This document shows positions 25,502-36,245 of a stretch of DNA of 64,000 bases, one piece after another; within the stretch, counting starts at the first letter, position 1, and the number at the start of each line of letters is the position of its first letter. The stretch spans positions 7,687,958 through 7,751,957 of the forward strand of contig CM038913.1 of NCBI GenBank assembly GCA_021904315.1, read 5' to 3'. The position numbers and the translations under genes are program-made. The stretch comes from Sphagnum magellanicum. Lineage: Eukaryota; Streptophyta; Sphagnopsida; Sphagnales; Sphagnaceae. Under the pieces are notes generated by a model. That model had not been told where the DNA came from. It ran no database searches and was given only the letters and a program-made list of their open reading frames with translations.

Positions 25502-26032
25502 CTAAGAAGAAGAAGAAGAAGATTTGAGGATTACCTTCTTAGTAACCCCTGCAGAATAGTAGCTCTTGGCTGGCGTTGGGGTTATTGCCCTTGGCATTTT
25601 CAAGCTCTGCGACCTCCTCAGCTTGATAAGTGTGGACTCCGTCCGTAACGGAATCAGCGACATAACAAAGGCCTCTTCAGCTGTGGAAGAAAACTTTACC
25701 TGACACACACCTATCACCATAAGTCCAGAGTCCTTGGAACAAACAGAGAGAGATTTGAGAGAGGGATCAGAGAACACAACTATTCTTCTGGGATAGCTGA
25801 GGGACAGGTAGTAAGTAAGTACCTCATCCAGTGTTTTCTCGCGGAGACGGATTTGGCGAAATGTTTTGGTGGCCTGCCTGGACTTGGAAGCCAGCTGTGA
25901 CATTCGTGTCCTCCGCTGCTGTTGCTGCGACTGTTGCTTGAGGAGCTCTTGCGGGTCACACAGGTCGCTGAACTTGGCAGTCAGCCCCTCGGCAGCCGCC
26001 TTGCTCACATGCTGCACATTGGTAATACCCAT
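25502..26032 (-). CDS. Unrecognised small basic protein, probable two exons
   Basis: I do not recognise a family. From an ATG at 26032 the first exon (25823-26032) reads MGITNVQHVSKAAAEG, LTAKFSDLCDPQELLKQQ, a Gln-rich stretch, then the basic KSRQATKTFRQIRLREKT. A GATGAG/GTACTT donor follows. A TGTCAG acceptor at 25700 keeps the frame into RTESTLIKLRRSQSLK and ends in a serine run at 25502. The spliced product would be about 135 aa, basic, with no membrane span or signal peptide. Without splicing the frame stays open throughout, so the intron is only a proposal. A longer start at 26065 would need GTG. A GC-rich leader with an ACCCTAA telo-box on this strand supports transcription. It could still be non-coding. 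Confidence 0.4.
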   Translation of the reverse strand: MGITNVQHVSKAAAEGLTAKFSDLCDPQELLKQQSQQQQRRTRMSQLASKSRQATKTFRQIRLREKTLDEVLTYYLSLSYPRRIVVFSDPSLKSLSVCSKDSGLMVIGVCQVKFSSTAEEAFVMSLIPLRTESTLIKLRRSQSLKMPRAITPTPAKSYYSAGVTKKVILKSSSSSS

Positions 26033-26520
26033 CACAACGACTCCAACAACCAATGTCGCAAACACGCACCCCCGTCTCCCCCCTCCCCCAGCCCCACTCC
26101 CCGCTCCCCAACCTTCCAGAAGACCTCAGGGAAAAAAAAACCCCCAACTCCGAAATTCGAACCCTAAAAGGCTCAGAACAGTTTGTAGACTTTCACACAA
26201 AACATCAATTCGGATCGCAACATGATCCAAGCCGTCGAGAACACAATGGAAAGCAACTAAACCGGAAGAAAACAAAAAAAAAGAAGGAAATCCAGCAATC
26301 TATCTCTGACAAGTTTGTTTCTACATCACCAAGGAACAACAGAAGAGCTCTGGGATATGCACGGCCAGACAGAAGACAGACACAAACAGAGTAGTAACAG
26401 TAGGCACAGACAGCGAGCGACAAATACTGATGAGATGCAGAGCACCACACACAGTCTGCTTCGAGCTTCAAGGATAGCAGCGATGGCCACGTCTAGCAGC
26501 AACGGTTAGAAGAGTCGTGC
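26033..26520 (-). promoter_or_regulatory. Leader/promoter of the candidate gene at 25.5-26.0 kb
   Basis: This holds a C-rich tract on the plus strand at 26070-26110, a purine run near 26130 and ACCCTAAAAGG at about 26161-26171, which is a telo-box in minus orientation. CpG is frequent compared with the flanks. Plus-strand frames here are low in complexity. Confidence 0.4.
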
Positions 26521-26982
26521 AACGGTTACAGGCAAACTCCCGGCGGGGGGACGACCGTTGTGATGTCTTGTGGCGGCGACTGGGAAACCTTTTTATTACT
26601 CACTGGAATGAAGCTCCTCGTGGATGTGATTCATCCACAAATCATCCACGAAGGCGACGCCACGCGCACATAAAGGAGGTCTAGGTTGAGGCTTTGGTAG
26701 GCTAGTTAGTTGGGCCCTGCATCCCCGTTTTGGAAAGGTCCCTATCTCATGAGGCCTAAACATAGGTGTAGGAGGGACCTTGTGCCTATTATTTAGGAGC
26801 TGTATGTGTCTTATGCCTACTATTTGAGAGCAAGATGGGACCTTGCACCTACAAGTAGCTGTAAGATCCGTCCTCCTAACAGTACTTGTGGGATCCTTTT
26901 CCTCTTTGCTAAGAGAGATATTCAACGGATATAAGGCAACCCCTCCAATGTTTTTTCTCTTTTTTTGGTCGTCAATTTTGTG
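26521..26982. other. Island edge, no gene recognised
   Basis: Intermediate composition. It contains short repeated words such as GGGACCTTG(T/C)(G/A)CCTA (about 26770 and 26840) and TATTTAGGAGC/TATTTGAGAGC, a weak tandem duplication of roughly 60 bp. No coding signal is convincing. Confidence 0.4.
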
Positions 26983-27220
26983 ATGTAGCTAAACTGGCGA
27001 TCATCCATAGGAAGATTTAGTCAAATTTGGCTACAAGCTAAATATCAAAGTAATTTTTTAAAAACTGTTTTTTCTATAATTTCGGCTACCTACTTGAACC
27101 ATGGTATAGATATTAAATTTTGGTTGAGTTTTGACTATTGAAAATCTCATCAAGTACCTGATTTTAGCACTTTTGGTTTTCAATTTCTCATTTTGGCTAT
27201 ATACAGCCAGCCAAAAAAAA
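26983..27220 (+). repeat. Dispersed TAGCCAAA/TTTGGCTA repeat
   Basis: This opens GATGTAGCTAAACTGGCGAT, then CATAGGAAGATTTAG, CAAATTTGGCTACAAG, CGGCTACCTACTTGAACC and TTTTGGTTGAG. It matches the copies at 53.2 and 57.5 kb in order and orientation. It marks the right border of the second gene island. Confidence 0.65.
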
Positions 27221-28056
27221 GGCTTGTTCTACTACTACCCTCCAACCTAGGGTAGAATGGTTGGTGGGTGAACACTTGAGCATTCAGGGTAGGCCAGATC
27301 CAAGGGGAGAGCTTTGTTGTTTCTGATGTCCAAACAAAACTTGAACCCCTCCTATTGGTGCATCTGGAACACTAAAAATCGTCAAAAACAAATTAGAATT
27401 GAGAAAGTTACGACACACCAAAGTAAGAGCTATCAAAAACTTAAAAAAACATAACAAAGTAGGTTCTCAAACACCCACAAAACTCCTTGTATGTTGCTCT
27501 ATTGCTATTAGAGTTCCAAGATGATTTGTAAAACTCAAGGTGGCACTCCTATAGAACTTTAAATCATTTAAAATGAATAAGAAAAAAGAAAGTTATAAGC
27601 TTTGAAAGTAAGAGGGGTCCAAAGAGAAGGAAAAAAAAGAAAAAAACGTGTTTTGTAAGTTCAAAAGCTTATTTTTCTTTTTGCTATTTTTTCATTACTC
27701 ATTTTCCTTTGCACTTCGAAGACAATTTCTATACCTTGATTGAGTGAGGTAGTGCTCCCATAACATTTTAAATCAGTCAAAATGAAGCACAAACAACAAT
27801 GACACATTGTGAGGCTTATAGGTATGTATACACATGTACACGTATTCTCTGGATTTATCCATGGTCTATGGTTTCAAGCAGTTCATAATATCATTATATA
27901 TGTATGTAATTCAAAATTTTATTACTCAAAAAACTTGGGCTCCGTGTTGCTCCACACCACCAAGGACAAATGGATTGACACCATAAGGTTGAAATATTAA
28001 TACATTTTCATTTGTTTCCTAAATCTTATGAAAATGAAATTCCATGATCATATAGA
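27221..28056. other. AT-rich gene desert, first part
   Basis: No gene found. The stretch around 27845-27930 (ATCCATGGTCTATGGTTTCAAG, then ATATATGTATGTAATTCAAA) has a diverged partner at about 31545-31640. Confidence 0.5.
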
Positions 28057-28620
28057 TTTTTTCATGAGATCACCTTCTTTACCATTATCTTTATTCTTTG
28101 AAAACTTCCCTGTCAAAGTGAAGCCAAATAATCCTAAATTTAAAAATCAATTTAACAATAAGAGTGAATCTCATTTTATTTCTTAAATCATTGTAAAATT
28201 TTAATTTTCAAGAATAATTTTCTATTGAGAAACCTCTACCTTCTTGAACATTATTCTTTTTTTTTTTCCTTGCATAAGCTTAGAAAAGTTTCTTTTCAAA
28301 GTAAAGCAAAATATAAATTTTCACATTTAAAAAAAGATCTCAACTGAAAACATAATTATTCATTTAACTATTCCATTACATTACATAAATTTTAGAATGA
28401 TTATAAAAATTATATTTCTAAAAATGATTATTAAATGATAAACCTCCACCTTTTTAACCATTATTCTTACTTTTTTTCACATATATTTAGAAAACTTTCC
28501 TTTTGAAGCAAAGCTAAATAGAACTTTTTCACATTTGAAAAAATTGATCATGAATAAAAATTAAAATGATGATTAAAAGTTTAGAATGGTTTATACAAGT
28601 GAAATTTATAGATTCATTTC
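28057..28620. repeat. Three diverged tandem copies, about 160-210 bp each
   Basis: Copies start near 28057, 28219 and 28429. Each runs through an ACCTCTACCTTCTTGAACC-like block, ATTATTCTT plus a T run, a TTAGAAAA(G/C)TTTC-like block, AAAG(T/C)AAAGC(C/A/T)AAAT and an A-rich tail with TTTTCACATTT. Similarity is clear in order but only about 65-75% in bases, so the array is old. Confidence 0.65.
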
Positions 28621-28877
28621 ATTTCATTTTCTTCTTTTTTTGAATTTTTGTCAATTGTAAACATTCTGAAAGTTTCATTTGTGAGATTATTATTTTGGTA
28701 TATTTCATTTATTTCTTATTCATTTTCCCATGCTGATAAACTATGCCAAAATATGTAATTGAAATCCTAACATGTTAAGTGGTATGGGAAGTTCAACAAA
28801 TAATTAATTATTTTAAGGACTATTTTTTTCTTGTTGGCTTCCAGCATCTTATCATATAATTGTACATTATAAAATAA

Positions 28878-29460
28878 ATAGGTACTACCTATTTAGGCAC
28901 CTACTTATTGTAAGTAACATTTTTCTTTTTCAAAATAAAAAAAATGAAAATTTTGAAAAGAAAATTTCCTTGTGCCACAAGGTACTAGGTAGCCTGTGCA
29001 ATGGGGATTTTAGGGTTGTATATGGTGCGGGTAAGTAGCCTATGTAGGTACCTGCTTATTCTAAGAAACATTTTTCATTTTAAATAATAATAAATGGAAA
29101 ATGAAAATATTTAAAAAAGAATTGCATAGTGACAGAAAATATTTTAAAATAATTCATTAACTATTTTAGTAGGTGAAACTAGCAAACCTTCAAAGTGGGC
29201 TCAAAGTGTGGGGGGAATTAGGTTAAAACTAACTGACTGATTGCTAGAAAAAAAATTTGTGGGTACCTAGGAGTGAGAAGTTAGGGGAGATTTTAGGTGC
29301 ATCCCCTTCTTTTGCCTTAGACAATGTTTGGTACATTTGAACCCACCAAAGTATATATAGTTGTGGTTATGGGGTCAAAACCAAGTGAATTTGAAAAGAA
29401 AGAAATTGTGGGTACCTAAGGGTTTGAGAATTTAGGGATGAATTAATTGCATTCACATTT
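28878..29460. repeat. Nested old direct duplications
   Basis: TAGGCACCTACTTATTGTAA with following ACATTTTTC (about 28890) recurs as TAGGTACCTGCTTATTCTAA with ACATTTTTC (about 29045). Separately, TTGTGGGTACCTAGGAG with following AGGGGAGATT (about 29260) recurs as TTGTGGGTACCTAAGGG with following AGGGATGAAT (about 29405). No gene is present. Confidence 0.6.
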
Positions 29461-30249
29461 CCCTTGTAATAAGAGCAATGAGAATGTGAGGAGGAGGGTT
29501 CTTAGTTTTCAGGTTCTTACACACAGCCTTTAAGGATGCAAATGATCTTAGGTCGATTCCCACTCGTAGTTAAAAGAATTATTAAATCGATGGTATAATA
29601 ACAATGTTCACATATGCTCAAAAGACTTGGTAGAAAGTTGAGGTGAATTGCGTACATGGCATGCTAACATCGTGCTTAACAATGTGTGATGATAGGGTGA
29701 TGAAAAAGATGTGTCCAATGATAAAAACATCTTGGAATTTCATAGATTGTGGTTACCTCACAATCCTATCAATGGTGGTAACCTACCAACTCAAAAACTA
29801 ATTTGATAAACTATCACAAGTTCATTATCCCTACGGTAAAGCTCCATCGTTCCCTTGTAGTAAAGCTCCATGTGCCTGTTGTACTATGAAATGTTTTTGT
29901 AATCATGGCATCAACATCTCACATAAGCCTGCATGAAGTTCACACATTTTCACAACTAAGAACAAATGCAAATGCACAAATAGGAGCAAATGTGCAAGCA
30001 AGGACACTTAAGGGAAGAAATCATCAAGTAGCAACAGATGGAAAAATGCATGTAATAGCAAACTCACAAGGAGGAATTTCAAAAATGTTCACAAATTTCC
30101 AAGCAAGAACAAAAACAAAAGTGCAAACAAGATCGAATTCGTGAAGTGGAACAAAGTTTGCACATACGCAAGCTAACAAGTAGTCAAAGTTGAAATGGTG
30201 GTAAAGTAAGGCATAGTAGCAAAAGTGGAAATATTACAATTCCACACCA

Positions 30250-30690
30250 ACAACATGCATCACAAACTTATTAAGCTTCATAGGTTCATACAAATTCCAT
30301 GCAAAATTCGATTTTCATAAGTTTAGACAAAAATTGTATGAATTCCATGTTATGGTTAATACAAATGATATCCCATTTAGTATCATAAACATTCAAACAA
30401 ATGAAACATTACTTTTGAATGACATACATGGATACTCATGTTTAATACACAAAAATCAAATAGTTTTATGCAAAATTACATCATGATAATTTCACAAATT
30501 TGCTCATAATGTAAGTCATACATACTTCACATCAAAACATCACAAGTAAAAAAACACATCATTTGTATGATTTTAATTTTTTTTCATGTCATTTTTACAC
30601 TTTGAAGCTTATTGATTTTGCAAAGACATATTGTTTTACGATTTTCACATAGATCTATTGAAATTTCATGATATTGGAAGTTTTTAATGT
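30250..30690. repeat. Left copy of a 0.43-kb direct repeat pair
   Basis: This shares collinear words with 35808-36245 over its whole length: ATGAATTCCATGTTATGGTT, GTTTTATGCAAAATTAC, TCATGATAAT, ATTTTACGATTTT (here TGTTTTACGATTTT) and ATTGAAATTTCATGATATTG. The pair is 5.56 kb apart, a spacing that would suit the LTRs of an old retrotransposon. No TG..CA ends, primer-binding site or coding remains could be found. Confidence 0.7.
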
Positions 30691-33600
30691 GGTAATTAAA
30701 AGCTTATTAAGGTTTTGGTGTTCATTTTCTACCAAAAAAAAAAAGGAATAAACTGCTTAAAAGGAATTCATTGATATGTGTGCGCATATGTTCCTTTCAG
30801 CACCATCAACCTTTCCTAGTAGAGCACAAAGTCTCCAAACCCCAAGCACTCCATTGCAAACCCCTAACAAATTAAATTGAATTTAGTGCTTAAAAGGAAA
30901 GAGTAAGTTCCCACCTTTGCCTAAATTCCATTTCTGCCGTGTAGGAGAAGGTTCATTTCCCCACTTCAAAAATCCAGATATTCAAGTCTCGATCCACCGA
31001 CATCAAGATTCAAAACCACCAAATTCAAGAAGTTGCAAAGTTTCATGCAAAACATTTCAACAAGTGTTTATTCCGTTGTTCAACACTAGAAACATTTCTT
31101 TTTGCACAATTTTCAAGTCGATTCCAGATTGGAATTGATTTTGGTAGGACAAGACAAGTTGTGCACCCTAAACCCATTTCACCTAACCTAACTTTGTATT
31201 TTACTAATCACTGGAATTATTATTTGAATATCTTTTCAAAAAATAACACAAAATATATTTGCCTTTTTCATGTTCATGTTATATAGTAAAATCAAATTTG
31301 AGATTGACATAAATAATGATGAACTATTGAAAATCATATTGGAACATATGAAATGAAAAAAGAGGGTGGATATTATTAAATTGGTAAACTTTCATCTCTC
31401 TCCCATTATTTAATTTCCTTCTCACATTTTCAAAGTGAAATTCAAATTCAAATTAAAATATGGATTTAACTATTAAAATTTTATCCATAAAACCAAAACT
31501 TTTTCCCCAGTCACAAGGTTTTGGTATATGATTTTTTTATGTTCTCTAAATTTATCCAAAGTCTGTGGTTTCAAGTAGCCCATATATATATATATATATA
31601 TATGTATGTACGTAAGTAATTCAAATAATAATTATTTCATCTTTTCAAAAAATAACATGAAAAGTCATAATAATATGTTCCTTTTCATGTCCATGTAGAT
31701 GGTTAAGGGAAAAAAAGAATTAGTTTTCAAGTATGTTTCATTTAGTTGTATGTAAATATTGTGGCAATTTCAAATATCAAAGTTGTGGGCAATTCAATAA
31801 TAATTCTATGATTGGATGCATAATTATAAATGAAATTTGGAGATTAACATCAATCACTTACAATATTCAAAATATAATTTAAAAAATATATATAATTTTC
31901 CCTTTGTTTTTGTATTAAAATTAAAACACATTGCAAATGATCATATTTATGGATTTAATTGTTTATACAAGTTTTTCAACATGATTTCAAAATTACATTT
32001 AATGCATATTGGGATAGTCTAAATTGAAATGAAAATGTAATTTACTATTCAAACTTTTCATCAATAACATTTATATATGCTATAAAACACCCAATACCAT
32101 AAAGGTTATTGTTCAATTTTGGAACACAATGTAAGAATATTTGAACAAATTTAAGATGTTTCATTTAGTCTTATGCAATTGGTATGGCAATTTTAAATAC
32201 CAAAACTTAGGCTTTAAAAGCTGTGCAATATATATTAAGATAATTCGTCAATTGCATTGTCCAATTTTGGTAATGCCTTCACCTATGTGTTTTACCAAGT
32301 AAAAATAGTGATTTCACATTTTATAAAAAAAAAATTATGTGATACTTAGTCAATACCCATAAGTTATAGGGGAAAAATGATACCAAGCTTTACAAAAAAT
32401 GGAATGATCATAGGAGCAAAACTTTCCATTTTGGAAAAGCCAAGTGTTACAAGGCATTCTCTAGACACACTAGAGAAATCAATTGAGATCTTTAGGTAGA
32501 TAGAACTACACATGCCATTATTTTACTTACCCATACCCATTCTCTTCTCCATGTTATGACTTATGAGCTCCAATATTTTAAGATGACTTTCTAATCAAAC
32601 AAACAATCATTTTTGTTTTCACTTATCATGTGAGAACAAAACATTTTAAGATCCCCTTGGACTAGTTTTTTTTTGGCAAGTTTTTGCATCCTAGCAAAAG
32701 AATTTTTCTTTTGGCAAATGGCGACATTTAGGCCATCAAATATGCTTAAAGTCACCAAGATATGACCATTTGGAAGGAGTCATGAACCAACTCCCCACAC
32801 ACAATATTGTAATTTGAAGTTAGTTGCCTCAACTTCCCACATCCATCGGATGCCAAAAAGTTGTCCTTGCACTATTCCCTTTAGCAACCCATCCCCCTCC
32901 AAGCTCCCCACCATTACTTGCATTTGGAAGGATCAATAGTTGTTTGTAAAACCTCACATTTTTAAAAATTGTAGCTCAACTTATAAGATGAGTTTCCTGT
33001 TTACATTTTGTAAGAGTCGGACAACATGGTGGACGTGCATTAATGGTCAACATGAAGAAGTGAGTAACATTGCGAGGTCCAAACTCAAAATTTAAGTTAT
33101 TTGATTTGATTTTGTTGTTAGTATGTTCTTTTTGCATTTATGGTTTTAAAATCCATTTTAGTAATTTGATGTTTAATTTTGTGTTATTGGAAGTTTGGGA
33201 AGCACAAATGCAAAGTGGCAAACAAATATGATCAATGCACATCTTCATTTGTGTTCTAAATTTCAAGACCATTTGATGTTTTTGGAAAGCTTCTAGCAAG
33301 CTTTTCAATGTATGTTTGTGATTTAAAAGGACTTGCAACTTAACACTTTCATATTGATTTAATGTTTAAAATCATCTTATTGTGAAGTGATCTTCTATTA
33401 GTTTTTCTAATTTTATGTTTTTGGGTTGAAGTTTTTTTTACTAATCTTTTTGATCTCATGTTTTTATGGTGCATTTGTTATTTCTTCTAATGACACTTGT
33501 TTTGGTTTTGTGTTTTTTTAGTGCATTTATTTTATCTTATTTTGGTCTTTTTGATTTTGTATTCTTTTGTTCATTCATTTTATTCCAATGTTTTCAAATA

Positions 33601-34022
33601 ATAATAATTTAAATTTTTTTGTGTTGAAACATTACAAATGTGTGTTTTTATGCTAGTTTTTATGATTGAAATTTCAATCAAAATGGATATGAACAAAATT
33701 GACCTCAATCAAATTAGACCATTCATTTATGCCAAAAATTGACTTTCTTTTTACAAGTCACTAAAATGATTCTCTAATATGGCTAAGGCTACTAAAGCTA
33801 TTAATTAACATGACAATATTAATTTAATTTAAAATTATTAATATATTATTATGCAAATAAATAAATAATAATAATATTCCATTTCTTGTTCTAGATTAAA
33901 TTATGGATGAATCCAAAATCACACTAGACCTTTGATTCCCTTATCAAAAAAAAAAATTATTTAGGTTTGGTGAACCTAAAATGGTCATCGTGATGACATT
34001 ATGGGCACAATATGTCCAAAAT
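30691..34022. other. AT-rich DNA between the repeat pair, no coding remains
   Basis: It holds a (TA)n tract at 31581-31602 and diverged direct repeats of about 420 bp. TTTTCAAAAAATAACA occurs near 31224 and 31640; TGTTTCATTTAGT.TTATG occurs near 31733 and 32157. The open frames I examined carry no reverse transcriptase, integrase or protease motif. Confidence 0.5.
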
Positions 34023-34095
34023 CAGATTTGAATCTTGACCTCTTCATCTGCAACCCAAAAGCCTTTACCATTTTATCACCACTTCACATGGTGAT
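34023..34095 (-). mobile_element. tRNA-derived SINE-like relic
   Basis: On the minus strand a box A-like GGTGATAAAATGGTAAAGG is followed about 32 bp later by a box B-like AGATTCAAATC. This is the spacing of the RNA polymerase III promoter in tRNA-derived SINEs. There is no intact tRNA cloverleaf. The body and tail cannot be delimited. Confidence 0.4.
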
Positions 34096-35807
34096 GTAAA
34101 CAACTATCACAAAAAATATAAACACATGTTTTTTGAATACCACACATTAAAACCTTATTATATAGTTAGCTAATTTCATAATCAATTTTTTTTACACATG
34201 TACATCTTTAATATAATCATCCAATTTAATTCATTTTTAGTTCAATAATTTTATTGAAATTTTTAATTTTTCAAATTTCAAAATATAAAATTTATTACTT
34301 AAATTTTAAATATAATTGATTAAATATAATTTATTTAAGTTATCATTTGAATTCTATAATTTTAAAATTTCCAAAGGGCATATATATGGAAAAATTTAAA
34401 GTATAATAATTTTATTATTTTAAATATCTCAGAATGAAAATTAATTTCAATCTGAAAATTATATGATTAAAATTCACATATATCTTAAGTGTTGTAAAAG
34501 AAGTTACATTTTAAAATTTTGAATTTCAAAAATTGAATTAGTTCAAGTTTCTTATGCACATTAATTATTGTTTTTTTAATAAATTAAAATAAAATAAACT
34601 CATTTTGATCTTTCATTTTCTCAATGTCATTTTGTTATATTTCAAATCTTATTTCCTATTTTTTTATTTGAGTTATTAAGAAAATGAAAAATATGATATT
34701 CATAATTTATTTTCAACTTTTTTGGTAATTCTATTCAAGAAATAAATATTCAATTTATTTTATTATTTTCACATTATCAAAAATAATATTACAATTATAA
34801 TCGATTTGATTTAGACAACTAATTTTGAGCACATTAATCACATTAGTAAGTCAAACAATTCCACATGGGTGTCACATACATCACATGTTCAAGTTAATGT
34901 TTAATTTGACTAGATAAGTAAAAAACTTTTGTCAAAATAGACATACCTAGTTTTGATTTTAATCAAATCAAATATAATTAATCGTTTCAAACAAATGGAC
35001 TTTATAGTCATTTTATTCATGATGCTATTAGTGAAAAAACCATGTTTTTGTAAAAATGAAAGTGTGTTTTACAGTTGAAGTCTAAGTTCAAACAAGTTCA
35101 AGTCCTTTTATTCTAGTCTATGTTCTTTGTTTTCAAACTTCATCAAGTGCATTATTTTTTTTAATGACTATTTCCACACTTTTGAATCATTTCCATATTT
35201 TCAAATAATTTCCGCACTTTCCAAGTTCATCATGTGGTTCAAGTTGAAGCCAAAGGTTTTTTTTTCAAATCTATGTTCCTTGTGTTCAGGGCTTGTTAAA
35301 TGGTTTTTATCATTCAAAATTCACCATGCAATTTAGGCAAAGCTCAAGTTTAAAGTTCAAGTTTCATTTGTTTTAAATTTTGTGTTCCTTGTTTTCAAAG
35401 TTCACTAAATGTCTTTTGCTTGTTCATCAAATGAATGTCTCATGCATCTAAAATTGCATTGAGTTCTTCTAGTGTAAGTTTGGCTACACCTTTTGTATTT
35501 CAAAGCCTTAAAAAAACTTTCCATGCTTATTATTGTTGTGTTGTGTGGCTATGACACCATTCAAAGTTTTTTAAAAATTTAAGTTTCAAAGGGAAAAGAC
35601 ATGCCAATTTTTAAAAACACACCCACATTCAAACCCCCTTCTATAAATATTACAATAAAATTTGAACATAGTGAACCAAAGAAAAAAAAGTAAAAAAATC
35701 TAAATGGGAATTAAACATGGTTTACCAAGATCATTGGGCTACAAGGTTTTCATGGTTTGGGTAATTTGTGAAAAGGATGGCAAAATGAAAATGGTCAAAT
35801 GCAAGAT
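34096..35807. other. Extremely AT-rich DNA
   Basis: Mostly A/T words (ATTTTAAA, AATTTTTT), with loosely repeated CAAGTTCAAGT and TTTTCAAA phrases at about 35080-35420. No gene is visible. Confidence 0.5.
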
Positions 35808-36245
35808 TTCATCATAAACTTATTAGGTTTCATAGCTTTGTACAGATTCTATGCAAAATCCAATTGTCATAAGTTCGTATAAAAAACACATGAATTCCAT
35901 GTTATGGTTAATATGAACAATATTTTTACATATTCAATATCTTAAATATTCAAATAGATGATACATTGTTTTTTAATGACATATGTGAATATTAATATAC
36001 AATACATAAAAATCGTAAAGTTTTATGCAAAATTACGTCATGATAATTGAACAAATTTAGTTAAAATGTAAATTGTACATACTTCATATGAAAACATCAT
36101 AAGTAGAAAAGACACATTATTTATATAAATTATATATATTTCATGCCATTTTTACATTTTGAAGTCCACAGATTTTGCATGGATATATTATTTTACGATT
36201 TTTGCACAGATTTTATTGAAATTTCATGATATTGTAAGTTTGTGA
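35808..36245. repeat. Right copy of the 0.43-kb direct repeat pair
   Basis: Collinear with 30250-30690. Identity is about 75-80% by eye, with small indels. The flanks differ immediately outside both copies. Confidence 0.7.

Noticed and set aside
30250..36245. Definite LTR retrotransposon
   Set aside because: No TG..CA termini, primer-binding site, polypurine tract or gag-pol remains could be seen, so only the repeat pair is annotated.
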